Part shown: piece after piece, positions 53,789 to 62,042 of the stretch
Numbering within the stretch: position 1 is the first letter of the stretch
Layout of the letters: the number at the start of each line of letters is the position of its first letter
NCBI GenBank assembly: GCA_001443495.1
Contig: LDXR01000009.1
Coordinates: 1-64,000, forward strand
From: a candidate division NC10 bacterium CSP1-5
Lineage (GTDB): Bacteria; Methylomirabilota; Methylomirabilia; Methylomirabilales; CSP1-5
DNA: 64,000 nt
Reading direction: 5' to 3'
Translations under genes and position numbers: made by a program
Notes under the pieces: generated by a model
The model's input: only the letters and a program-made list of their open reading frames with translations
The model's database searches: none
What the model was told of the DNA's origin: nothing

Positions 53789-54790
53789 ATGGGCAAGCTC
53801 TATTACGATAAGGATGCGGATCTCTCCCTCTTGAAGGGGAAGACCATTGCCATCATTGGTTATGGGAGCCAGGGGCACGCCCATGCCCTGAATTTGAAGG
53901 ATGCCGGCTTCGATGTGGTGGTGGGGCTCTACCGGGGCTCGAAATCGTGGGAGAAGGCGAAGGCGGATGGGCTCAAGGTCATGCCGGTGGACGAGGCGGC
54001 TTCGGCAGGCCACATGGTGATGATCCTCATCCCCGACCAGCATCAACGGCAGGTCTATGCGGAGTCGATCCAGCAGGGACTCACCCCCGGAAAGACCTTG
54101 ATGTTCGCCCACGGCTTCAACATCCATTTCCACCAGGTCCTGCCCCCCAAGGACGTGGATGTCTCCATGGTGGCCCCAAAGGCCCCGGGTCACGTCATGC
54201 GCCAGATCTATACGGAGGGGTCCGGGGTCCCAGCCCTTGTGGCCATCCATCAGGACCGATCGGGGAAGGCGAAGGAGACGGCCCTGGCCTATGCGAAGGG
54301 TATCGGATGCACCCGGGCTGGGGTACTCGAGACGACCTTTCGAGAAGAGACCGAGACCGACCTGTTCGGGGAACAGACGGTTCTGTGCGGCGGCCTGTCG
54401 GCCTTGATCAAAGCCGGGTATGAGACGCTGATCGAGGCGGGGTATCAACCGGAAGTCGCCTACTTTGAGTGTCTCCACGAGGTGAAGCTCATTGTAGATC
54501 TCTTTTACCAGGGCGGCCTGGCCTATATGCGGTACTCGATCAGCGACACGGCCGAGTATGGGGATTACACCCGAGGGCCTCGCATCATCAGCGACGCGGT
54601 GCGAGCCGAGATGAAGAAGATCTTGAAGGAAGTCCAAGATGGCACCTTCGCCCGGGAATGGATCCTGGAGAATCAAGCGGGCCGGCCCAGCTTTCTGGCG
54701 CTCCGGAAGAGAGATGCCGAGCATCCGATTGAGGTCATAGGGAAGGAGCTACGCGCCATGATGAGCTGGATCAAAGGAGGGCCACGGTAA
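53789..54790 (+). CDS. ilvC: Ketol-acid reductoisomerase
   Basis: The 333-residue class I enzyme has the NADP motif 'I-G-Y-G-S-Q-G-H-A' near 23 and 'G-S-K-S-W' near 49. The metal-binding C-terminal domain has '[10 protein letters not shown]' near 191 and '[11 protein letters not shown]' near 227. It converts acetolactate to dihydroxyisovalerate and completes the ilvBNC operon, which is closed by a terminator. Confidence 0.97.
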   Translation: MGKLYYDKDADLSLLKGKTIAIIGYGSQGHAHALNLKDAGFDVVVGLYRGSKSWEKAKADGLKVMPVDEAASAGHMVMILIPDQHQRQVYAESIQQGLTPGKTLMFAHGFNIHFHQVLPPKDVDVSMVAPKAPGHVMRQIYTEGSGVPALVAIHQDRSGKAKETALAYAKGIGCTRAGVLETTFREETETDLFGEQTVLCGGLSALIKAGYETLIEAGYQPEVAYFECLHEVKLIVDLFYQGGLAYMRYSISDTAEYGDYTRGPRIISDAVRAEMKKILKEVQDGTFAREWILENQAGRPSFLALRKRDAEHPIEVIGKELRAMMSWIKGGPR

Positions 54791-54824
54791 TCCCTCGCAC
54801 CTGGTGTGTCCTCTTGGTCACCCC

Positions 54825-54855
54825 ATGCCTCCGGGCGTCCGGAGGCATTTTCGTT
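54825..54855 (+). terminator. Rho-independent terminator of ilvBNC
   Basis: A perfect ten-base stem, ATGCCTCCGG (54825-54834) with CCGGAGGCAT (54839-54848), encloses GCGT. It is followed by a T-rich tail (TTTTCGTTT). Confidence 0.88.
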
Positions 54856-54890
54856 TGCCGTGTCCTTGACCGATCGCGCAAGAGGTTGGC

Positions 54891-54920
54891 TTGACATCCA
54901 TTTTTTCGCCATGGTAGAAG
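54891..54920 (+). promoter_or_regulatory. Promoter of the miaA-aroA-cmk cluster
   Basis: TTGACA (54891-54896) is followed after 18 bases by TAGAAG (54915-54920), a weak -10. It directly follows the ilvC terminator. Confidence 0.5.
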
Positions 54921-54997
54921 TCGTTCGGTTCCTCAGGATCGACGGGAAAGAACCGGGTTGGCCCCCGGCTGACTTCACGCACCCCTCCAGTCATCCG

Positions 54998-55345
54998 ATG
55001 AAAGGGAGAGTCAGGATCGGTGGCCTGCTCCTCCTACTTTTCCTGGCTCTCGCGGTCACCCTAGGCGTCCAGGCGCTCACCGCGTACGCCGATTATCTGG
55101 CGCTTGCCGAGACGGTCCGCCTGGTGGTTCAGGACATCAGCCTCGGCCCCCAGCGCGTGGAGGAAGGAGCACAACGGATCCTGGCAAAAGCCCGGGAGTT
55201 GCAACTGCCACTCTCGGAGCGTGAGGTCGTCGTGCAGGCGGAGTCCGGCAAGGTCTCGGCCAGAGTCAGGTGGCAACAGTCGATCGGCCTCTGGGGGTAC
55301 ACGATCCCCCTGACATTCGAGATCAACGAGTCAAGATCGCTGTAA
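54998..55345 (+). CDS. Small membrane protein, DUF4845-like
   Basis: ATG 54998 gives 115 residues; an open frame upstream from 54806 crosses the terminator and is unlikely. One membrane helix (about 7-28, Leu-rich) is followed by a periplasmic segment with 'I-L-A-K-A-R-E' and a beta-rich end. The layout resembles DUF4845 proteins. Its stop overlaps the miaA start (TAATG). Confidence 0.6.
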   Translation: MKGRVRIGGLLLLLFLALAVTLGVQALTAYADYLALAETVRLVVQDISLGPQRVEEGAQRILAKARELQLPLSEREVVVQAESGKVSARVRWQQSIGLWGYTIPLTFEINESRSL

Positions 55346-56376
55346 TGGGTGACCGGATGATGCTTTCCGTAGATGCTATCCCGGTTCTCCAGGCGGCCAC
55401 GCCTGCATCGGCCTCCCCGGAGCCGTCTCCCCTCTTTATCGGCCTGGTCGGTCCAACGGCGGTCGGGAAGACAGCTATCGCTGTGGAACTGGCGAAGGCG
55501 ATGGGAGGGGAGATTGTGGCCCTCGATTCCATGCAGGTCTACCGTTATCTGGACATCGGGACCGCCAAGCCGACACCGGAAGCCCAAAAGGGAATCCCTC
55601 ACTACCTCATCGATGTGGTGGATCCGTGGGACCCCTTTACGGCCATCGACTACGCTCTCTTGGCCCGCCAGGTGCTGAAAGAGATTCATGCCCGAGGCCG
55701 GTTGCCTCTTGTGGTGGGCGGCTCGGGCCTCTATCTCCGGGCGCTGTGCGGAGAGATCTTCAATGGCCCAGGGGAGGTCACAGGCATCCGGACGCGTCTC
55801 GCACAGGAGATGAAAAGGGGCGGGCCGGCCCTGTTGCACGCCCGCCTCACGCATCTCGATCCGGCCATCGCGGGGAAAATCCATCCGAAGGACGCCTTCC
55901 GCCTCATTCGAGCCCTGGAGATCATCGAGATCACCGGCAGGCGCGTATCGGAACTCTGGGAAACCCACCGCCAGAGGCTGGTGCGACCTTCCATCCTCCT
56001 CCTCGGGCTTCGAAGGGAGCGGACGGCGCTGTACCACCGGATCAACGACCGCGTGGATCGGATGGGTGCCTCGGGTCTGGTGGAGGAGGTCGATCGGCTG
56101 TTGAAGGCGGGCTATCCTCCACACCTCAAGCCGCTTCGCAGTCACAACTACCGCCACATGGTTGCCTATCTTCTCGGTCAACAGGGCTGGGAGGAGGCAG
56201 TCCGGCGGACAAAACAGGAGACACGTCATTACGCCAAGCGGCAGATGACGTGGTTCCGGAGCGAAGACGAGATCACATGGTTCGACGTAACGGACAACGA
56301 CCCGGATAGGATCACAGAACTTCTGATCGAGCACATCCAACGGCGGCGAGCGCGGCATGGAACAGCTAACGATTAG
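55345..56376 (+). CDS. miaA: tRNA dimethylallyltransferase
   Basis: From ATG 55345 the protein has 343 residues, with a 28-residue extension before the P-loop 'G-P-T-A-V-G-K-T-A'. 'D-S-M-Q-V-Y' near 60 and 'V-G-G-S-G-L-Y' near 121 are MiaA signatures, and 'H-N-Y-R-H' lies near 268. It adds dimethylallyl to A37 of tRNAs reading U-initial codons. An ATG at 55357 or 55360 is also possible. It overlaps aroA by 20 bases. Confidence 0.93.
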   Translation: MGDRMMLSVDAIPVLQAATPASASPEPSPLFIGLVGPTAVGKTAIAVELAKAMGGEIVALDSMQVYRYLDIGTAKPTPEAQKGIPHYLIDVVDPWDPFTAIDYALLARQVLKEIHARGRLPLVVGGSGLYLRALCGEIFNGPGEVTGIRTRLAQEMKRGGPALLHARLTHLDPAIAGKIHPKDAFRLIRALEIIEITGRRVSELWETHRQRLVRPSILLLGLRRERTALYHRINDRVDRMGASGLVEEVDRLLKAGYPPHLKPLRSHNYRHMVAYLLGQQGWEEAVRRTKQETRHYAKRQMTWFRSEDEITWFDVTDNDPDRITELLIEHIQRRRARHGTAND

Positions 56377-57670
56377 GGGAGGGGCCCGCGGGCCTCAAGG
56401 ATCGATGACGGTCCCGGGTGATAAGTCGATCTCCCACCGTGCCATCATCCTGGGTGCCTTGGCAGAAGGGGTCACCGAGGTCTCAGGATGTCTCAGGTCG
56501 GAGGACTGCCAGCGCACCCTGGGCGCGTTCCGGGCCCTGGGAGTGGAAGCCGAGGGATGGGAAGGAGATATTCTCCGGATTTACGGAAAGGGACTTCGCG
56601 GACTCCGAGAGGCGGCGGATACCCTGAACTGTGGCAACTCCGGTACCACGATCCGCCTCCTGGCGGGCGTGCTGGCGGGGCAGCCTTTCCTCTCCCTCCT
56701 GACTGGGGACGCGTCGCTGAGGCGCCGGCCCATGGATCGGATCATCCACCCCCTCACCCAGATGGGTGCGGAGATCTGGGGTCGGGCTCGCGATACGCTC
56801 CCCCCCTTGGCGGTCCGGGGGGGGAGCCTTCACGGGGTGACGTACCGCTGTCCGGTGCCGTCGGCCCAGGTGAAATCCGCAATCCTCCTGGCGGGCCTCT
56901 TTGCCGAGGGACCGACGACCGTCATCGAGCCGGCAGCCTCGCGGGATCATACCGAGCGCATGCTCACGGCCTACGGGCAGCGGGTGGAGCGGAGCGAGCA
57001 GGAGGTGACGCTCATCCCCGCAGGGACCCTTCAGGCCACCCCTATTTCGGTTCCGGGAGATTTCTCGTCGGCCGCCTTTTTGCTCGTGGCCGGCCTCATC
57101 CTTCCCGATTCCGACCTCACCATCGAAGGGGTTGGAGTGAATCCCACCCGCACGGGTCTCTTGGACGTTCTCCAGGCGATGGGGGCGAAGGTGCAGGTCT
57201 TTCCGGTAGACGCAGAGACCGGAGAGCCGCGCGCCCATCTCAGGGTCCGCGCGAGCCGCCTCCAGGGGGTCAGCATCGGGGGGGACCTGATTCCCCGCCT
57301 GATTGATGAGATCCCGGTCCTGGCGGTGGCCGCCGCGTGCGCCGAGGGAAAGACGGTCATCCGGGACGCCGCGGAGCTCCGGGTGAAGGAATCGGATCGG
57401 ATCCGGACTATTGCCGCCGAGCTGAGTCGCATGGGGGTTCGTACGGAAGAGCTCCCGGATGGGCTCATCATCCATGGGGGGCGCCGCCTTCAGGGGGCTC
57501 GGTGCGAAGGCCACGGGGACCACCGGGTGGCCATGGCACTGACCGTAGCAGGGCTTCAAGCCGAGGGGCAGACGATAGTGCGGGACACGGCATGTATCCG
57601 TACCTCATTTCCCGGTTTTGTGGAGACGCTGGAGCATCTATTTCCCAACGTCCTGGAGCGGCGGGGATGA
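56357..57670 (+). CDS. aroA: 3-phosphoshikimate 1-carboxyvinyltransferase
   Basis: The 437-residue EPSP synthase catalyses the sixth step of the shikimate pathway. Signatures are 'G-D-K-S-I-S-H-R' near 22, 'N-C-G-N-S-G-T-T-I-R-L' near 95 and 'R-V-K-E-S-D-R' near 345. The PEP-site Gly region is 'L-N-C-G-N-S-G-T', as in ordinary enzymes. The stop overlaps cmk (ATGA). Confidence 0.96.
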   Translation: MEQLTIRGGARGPQGSMTVPGDKSISHRAIILGALAEGVTEVSGCLRSEDCQRTLGAFRALGVEAEGWEGDILRIYGKGLRGLREAADTLNCGNSGTTIRLLAGVLAGQPFLSLLTGDASLRRRPMDRIIHPLTQMGAEIWGRARDTLPPLAVRGGSLHGVTYRCPVPSAQVKSAILLAGLFAEGPTTVIEPAASRDHTERMLTAYGQRVERSEQEVTLIPAGTLQATPISVPGDFSSAAFLLVAGLILPDSDLTIEGVGVNPTRTGLLDVLQAMGAKVQVFPVDAETGEPRAHLRVRASRLQGVSIGGDLIPRLIDEIPVLAVAAACAEGKTVIRDAAELRVKESDRIRTIAAELSRMGVRTEELPDGLIIHGGRRLQGARCEGHGDHRVAMALTVAGLQAEGQTIVRDTACIRTSFPGFVETLEHLFPNVLERRG

Positions 57671-58368
57671 GCCGGCTGCCGCGCGACCTCATCATTGCCG
57701 TCGATGGACCGGTGGCCGCCGGGAAGACCACGGCGGCGCGGCTTCTGGCTCGGCGACTCGGCTATTGCCACATCGAGAGCGGGGCGATGTACCGGGCGCT
57801 GGCCTGGAAGGGGCTCAAGCAGGGAATCGATCTATCGGACCCGGTGGCCCTCGTGAATCTCCTGTCCCAGACCACGCTGGAACTTCGACCGAGCGCTGAG
57901 GGGTTTGTGGTTCTGGTCGATGGGAAGGACATGACCGATGCGCTCCGCTCACCCAAGATGCAGGCCGCTGCCTCTGTCCTGTCTGTCCATGCCAGTGTGC
58001 GAGAGAAGCTGGTGGAGAGGCAGCGGGAGCTGGGGGCTCGGGGAGGGGTAGTGATGGATGGCCGCGACATCGGAACGGTGGTCTTCCCCGATGCCGCCAT
58101 GAAATTCTACCTCACCGCCGCCCTGGACGAGCGAGGTCGCCGCCGCTTTCGGGAATCCCCCCAGGAGCTTGGGACCATCGAGACGACCCTGGAGGAGGTG
58201 GCCAAACGAGATCGGCGGGACACGGAGCGGGTGGCCTCACCGCTCAAGCCGGCACCCAACGCCATCCTCATCGATACCACGCTGCTCGACCCGGAAGAGG
58301 TGGTGAGGCGGATGGAGGCCGAGATCCATCGGAAATTCAAGAACTCACACGATATTTCGCTTGCGTGA
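57667..58368 (+). CDS. cmk: Cytidylate kinase
   Basis: ATG 57667 gives 233 residues; the longer frame upstream is a shadow of aroA. The P-loop is 'D-G-P-V-A-A-G-K-T-T', followed by 'I-E-S-G-A-M-Y-R' near 38 and 'D-G-R-D-I-G-T-V-V-F-P' near 135. It phosphorylates CMP and dCMP. The order aroA-cmk-plsC-rpsA is widely conserved. Confidence 0.96.
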   Translation: MSRLPRDLIIAVDGPVAAGKTTAARLLARRLGYCHIESGAMYRALAWKGLKQGIDLSDPVALVNLLSQTTLELRPSAEGFVVLVDGKDMTDALRSPKMQAAASVLSVHASVREKLVERQRELGARGGVVMDGRDIGTVVFPDAAMKFYLTAALDERGRRRFRESPQELGTIETTLEEVAKRDRRDTERVASPLKPAPNAILIDTTLLDPEEVVRRMEAEIHRKFKNSHDISLA

Positions 58369-58389
58369 TCGGTACAAGATGGTTAAAAT
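58361..58389 (+). promoter_or_regulatory. Internal promoter before plsC and rpsA
   Basis: TTGCGT (58361-58366) and TAAAAT (58384-58389) have a 17-base spacer, in an AT-rich patch between cmk and plsC. Confidence 0.45.
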
Positions 58390-58418
58390 AAAGGGCTTTA
58401 AACCGTGTAAGGAGGTCT

Positions 58419-59051
58419 GTGCGCGTGTGGTACCGGGCACTGCAAATTTTCCTCCCCCGGATCATGCCGCTCTTCCATTTCCGCGTGGTAGGGAAGGAGG
58501 AGGTCCCCATTACGGAAGGCGTGATTCTGGCTGCCAATCACGTGAGCTACGTCGACCCTCTGTTCATTGGCGTGGCCTTCGTGGAGAGACAGCTCCACTT
58601 CCTCGCCAAGGAAGAACTCTTCCGGTCCCCTTTGTTTGGGTCGCTCATCCGAGGCCTTCACGCCTTTCCCGTGCGCAGAGGCCAAGGGGACCGCGGGGCG
58701 ATCAGGCAGTGTTTACGCCTCCTCGCGGAGGGAGAGATGCTCCTCATGTTTCCCGAAGGGACCCGTGGGGATGGGATGGCTCTGCTGGAGGCGGAGGGGG
58801 GGATTGGATTTCTGGCGGCACGCTCCGGCTGTCCGGTGGTCCCCGTATACGTGCAGGGCACCGACCACGTCCTGCCGCGCGGGAAACGGATCCCCAGGTT
58901 GCGTCCCGTAACGGTCTACTTCGGTCGGCCGCTCAGGCTGGCGGCGGAGACCAACCGCAAGGAGTCCCGGTGGAGCTACCGTCAGCTGAGTGAACAGGTG
59001 ATGAAAGAGATTGGCGCATTGAGGGTGCGGGCCCATTCTTCGGCATCGTAA
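58419..59051 (+). CDS. plsC: 1-acyl-sn-glycerol-3-phosphate acyltransferase
   Basis: The 210-residue protein has a GTG start at 58419, with GGAGGT ending three bases before; GTG 58425 has better spacing and may be the real start. The acyltransferase motif 'N-H-V-S-Y-V-D' (Hx4D) is near 41 and 'F-P-E-G-T-R' near 111. It acylates lysophosphatidate to phosphatidate, the precursor used by PssA. Confidence 0.92.
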   Translation: MRVWYRALQIFLPRIMPLFHFRVVGKEEVPITEGVILAANHVSYVDPLFIGVAFVERQLHFLAKEELFRSPLFGSLIRGLHAFPVRRGQGDRGAIRQCLRLLAEGEMLLMFPEGTRGDGMALLEAEGGIGFLAARSGCPVVPVYVQGTDHVLPRGKRIPRLRPVTVYFGRPLRLAAETNRKESRWSYRQLSEQVMKEIGALRVRAHSSAS

Positions 59052-59094
59052 GACTTTATCTCCATAAGATCTTCGCCAGGAGGAACAACCGGGG

Positions 59095-60771
59095 ATGAAT
59101 ATGAGGGAGAGACAACCCGACGCTCGAGAGGGACGAGGAGATCGGACCGCGGCCAAAGACACGGAGGGGCGAAAACCGACCGTCACCATGCAGGAGATCT
59201 ACGACCAGACCTTCAAAGACATCCTCGAAGGAGAGATCGTGAGGGGGAAGGTCATCGAGATCGGGGCCGATTCGGTCATGATTGACATCGGCTACAAGTC
59301 CGAGGGCAGCGTCCCCGCCAAGGAGTTCCTGAACCCCCAGGGCCAACTGACGGTCCACGTCGGGGATGTTGTGGACGTGTACCTCGAATCCAAGGAGGAC
59401 AGCGAGGGGCTCGTCGTCCTGAGCCGAGAAAAGGCAGAGAAGATCAAGGTGTGGGATGAGATCAGCAAGGTCCATGAAAAAGGTGGGGTCGTACAGGGGA
59501 CCATTGTCGGGAAGACGAAAGGGGGACTCATCGTGGACATCGGGGTCCGGGCATTCCTCCCCGGCTCCCAGGTCGACCTGCGGCCCGTCCGGGACCTCGA
59601 CCGCGTGATCGGCAAGACGTTCCCGATGAAGATCATCAAGCTGAACCAGCGACGGGGCAACATCGTGCTCTCCCGGAGAGAACTGCTGGAAGAGGAGCGC
59701 AAGGGGCTCAAGGAGAAGACCCTCGCCACGCTGGTAGAAGGGAAGGTCCTCAGGGGGAAGGTCAAGAACATCACCGAATACGGAGCCTTCATCGATCTCG
59801 GCGGGCTCGACGGTCTCTTACACATCACCGACATGTCGTGGGGACGGATCGGACATCCCTCGGAGCTTTTTGCGGTGGGGGGCGAGGTCGAGGTGGTGGT
59901 CCTCAAGTTCGACCGCCAGACGGAACGGGTCTCGCTCGGGTATAAACAGCGTCTCCCGGACCCCTGGGAAAGCGTCACCCAGAAGTTTCCGCCGGCGACG
60001 AAGGTCAAGGGAAAGGTGGTCTCGATCACCGATTACGGGGCATTCGTCGAGCTCGAACCGGGGACAGAAGGCCTCGTCCACATCTCGGAGATGTCCTGGA
60101 CCCAGCGGGTCAAGCACCCGTCGAAAGTGGTGACCGTGGGCGATGTGGTCGAGGTTGTCGTCCTCGATATCGATCAGTCGGCTCGGCGCATCTCGCTCGG
60201 GATGAAGCAGGCGGAACCCAATCCGTGGGACGCCTTGGAACAACGGTATCCCGTAGGAACCCGCGTGGAGGGAAAGGTCCGAAACCTCGTTGACTTCGGC
60301 GCCTTCGTCGAACTGGAAGATGGGATCGACGGGCTCATCCACGTCTCGGACATATCATGGACCAAGCGGGTCAAGCATCCTTCGGATATCCTGAAAAAAG
60401 GGGACCGCGTCGAGGCCATCGTGCTCCATGTAGACAAGGCAGCTCGTCGCATCTCTCTGGGGCTCAAGCAGACCCATCCCGATCCCTGGAAGACCATTGT
60501 CCCGGAGCGATACCGGGTCGGCATGGATGTCACGGGAAAGGTGGTTCGGATTACCGATTTCGGGGCCTTCGTTGAGCTTCCCGACGGTATCGAGGGGCTG
60601 CTCCACGTCTCCGAGCTGTCCGAGGGACGCGTGAACCGACCGGAGGACGTGATCAAGGTCGGCGAGGAATTGACATTGAAGATCATCAAGCTGGACACGG
60701 ATGATCGCAAACTGGGACTGAGTCTCCGGGCTTACCAGGAGGCCGCTCGGGAACAGGGGGGAGGGGAGTAG
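59095..60771 (+). CDS. rpsA: 30S ribosomal protein S1
   Basis: The 558-residue protein has six S1 RNA-binding repeats. The first is degenerate, as is usual, and the last four share 'I-T-D-Y/F-G-A-F-V-E-L' cores with 'G-L-V/I-H-V/I-S-E/D'. It recruits mRNA to the 30S subunit. AGGAGG lies 11 bases before ATG 59095. A charged N-terminal extension of about 30 residues precedes the first domain. Confidence 0.96.
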   Translation: MNMRERQPDAREGRGDRTAAKDTEGRKPTVTMQEIYDQTFKDILEGEIVRGKVIEIGADSVMIDIGYKSEGSVPAKEFLNPQGQLTVHVGDVVDVYLESKEDSEGLVVLSREKAEKIKVWDEISKVHEKGGVVQGTIVGKTKGGLIVDIGVRAFLPGSQVDLRPVRDLDRVIGKTFPMKIIKLNQRRGNIVLSRRELLEEERKGLKEKTLATLVEGKVLRGKVKNITEYGAFIDLGGLDGLLHITDMSWGRIGHPSELFAVGGEVEVVVLKFDRQTERVSLGYKQRLPDPWESVTQKFPPATKVKGKVVSITDYGAFVELEPGTEGLVHISEMSWTQRVKHPSKVVTVGDVVEVVVLDIDQSARRISLGMKQAEPNPWDALEQRYPVGTRVEGKVRNLVDFGAFVELEDGIDGLIHVSDISWTKRVKHPSDILKKGDRVEAIVLHVDKAARRISLGLKQTHPDPWKTIVPERYRVGMDVTGKVVRITDFGAFVELPDGIEGLLHVSELSEGRVNRPEDVIKVGEELTLKIIKLDTDDRKLGLSLRAYQEAAREQGGGE

Positions 60772-60774
60772 CCC

Positions 60775-61677
60775 ATGCGTGCGGAGTGGAAGCGTCCCTT
60801 CATCCGCGCCATGATCGTTACGGGTGGGATCGGACTCGCCTTCTTCCTCTTGATCTTCGGGGCAGCGTTCTTGCTGGGGAACTGGGAACAGTTCGGGGGC
60901 CCCAAGGTCGCTCTGCTGGAAGTCGATGGCATCATCTCCGAACCGGAGGGGATCGTCGAGCAGATTCGGCACCATTTGGAGAATCGGACGGTTCAGGCCT
61001 TCGTCATCCGCATCAATAGCCCGGGAGGAGGTGTCGCGGCTTCACAGGAGATCTATCAGGAGATCAAGAAGATCCGCCAGGTCCACTCCAAGCCGGTGGT
61101 CGCCTCTCTCTCGACTGTCGGGGCATCGGGAGGCTACTATATCGCTGCGGCGGCGGACAAGATCGTGGCCAATCCCGGAAGCATTACGGGGAGCATCGGG
61201 GTCATCATCCAGATCCCCAACATCTCGGACCTGCTGCAGAAGGTGGGGATTCGATCGGTCGTGATCAAGAGCGGGCCGTATAAGGATATGGCATCGGCGA
61301 CGCGAGACCTGTCTCGCGAAGAGCAACAGTTGCTCCAGCGTCTGATCGACGACATCCACGATCAGTTCATCGAGGCGGTGGTCGAAGGGCGCCACCTCTC
61401 GCGGCAGCAGGTCGAGAAGGTCGCCGACGGTCGGATCCTGACCGGCCGCCAGGCCCTGGAGATGGGTCTGGTGGATCAGCTCGGGAACCTCGAGGACGCC
61501 ATCGACACCGCAGCACGAATGGGCGGCATCCCGGGCAAGCCACGGATCGTGCAGGTGAAGCCGCGTGAATTCTCCCTCCTCCGGCTATTGTTTGGAAGCA
61601 CTGCCACGGGGTGGCCGCAGAAGCTTCTGGGGGGTGAGGGAGGACAGTATTCGGTTGATTACCTGTGGCAGTGGTGA
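60775..61677 (+). CDS. sppA: Signal peptide peptidase SppA (short form)
   Basis: The 300-residue protein has one membrane anchor (about 12-32). 'I-N-S-P-G-G-G-V' near 80 forms the oxyanion region, the nucleophile Ser lies in 'V-G-A-S-G-G-Y-Y' near 118, and the general-base Lys in 'K-S-G-P-Y-K-D' near 170. It degrades leftover signal peptides in the membrane. Short SppA proteins act as octamers. It follows rpsA by three bases. Confidence 0.93.
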   Translation: MRAEWKRPFIRAMIVTGGIGLAFFLLIFGAAFLLGNWEQFGGPKVALLEVDGIISEPEGIVEQIRHHLENRTVQAFVIRINSPGGGVAASQEIYQEIKKIRQVHSKPVVASLSTVGASGGYYIAAAADKIVANPGSITGSIGVIIQIPNISDLLQKVGIRSVVIKSGPYKDMASATRDLSREEQQLLQRLIDDIHDQFIEAVVEGRHLSRQQVEKVADGRILTGRQALEMGLVDQLGNLEDAIDTAARMGGIPGKPRIVQVKPREFSLLRLLFGSTATGWPQKLLGGEGGQYSVDYLWQW

Positions 61678-61703
61678 AACCCGGTGGAGAGCGGAGGGGA
61701 GCG

Positions 61704-61985
61704 ATGACCAAAGCAGACCTGGTGGAGAAAATCGCTGCGACGGTCAATTTGACGAAAAAGGAGACCGAGGTTGTCATTGATACCATCTTCGAAGGCATCG
61801 CTAAGGCGCTGGCATCGAACCAGGACGGCAAGGTTGAGCTTCGGGGCTTCGGGAGCTTTCGGGTTCGCCGCCGCGGGGGCCGCCAGGGTCGGAATCCCCA
61901 GAGTGGTGCGACAGTCAATGTCCCCCCCAAGAAGGTTCCCTACTTCAAGCCCGGAAAGGAGCTGAAGGCCCTCATCGACAGGTAA
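61704..61985 (+). CDS. DNA-binding protein of the HU/IHF family
   Basis: ATG 61704, with GGAGGGGA in front, gives 93 residues; the frame from 61665 overlaps sppA and is unlikely. 'M-T-K-A-D-L-V-E-K-I' and 'V-E-L-R-G-F-G-S-F-R-V' lead to the DNA-bending arm and 'V-P-Y-F-K-P-G-K-E-L'. The end and the location after rpsA-sppA resemble IHF beta, but HU cannot be excluded. It bends DNA. Confidence 0.93.
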   Translation: MTKADLVEKIAATVNLTKKETEVVIDTIFEGIAKALASNQDGKVELRGFGSFRVRRRGGRQGRNPQSGATVNVPPKKVPYFKPGKELKALIDR

Positions 61986-62042
61986 TCCCTCTTCACGTAG
62001 GAAGGCCCTTCCGTTCAGACCTGTCTGGCAGGCCGTCAGTTC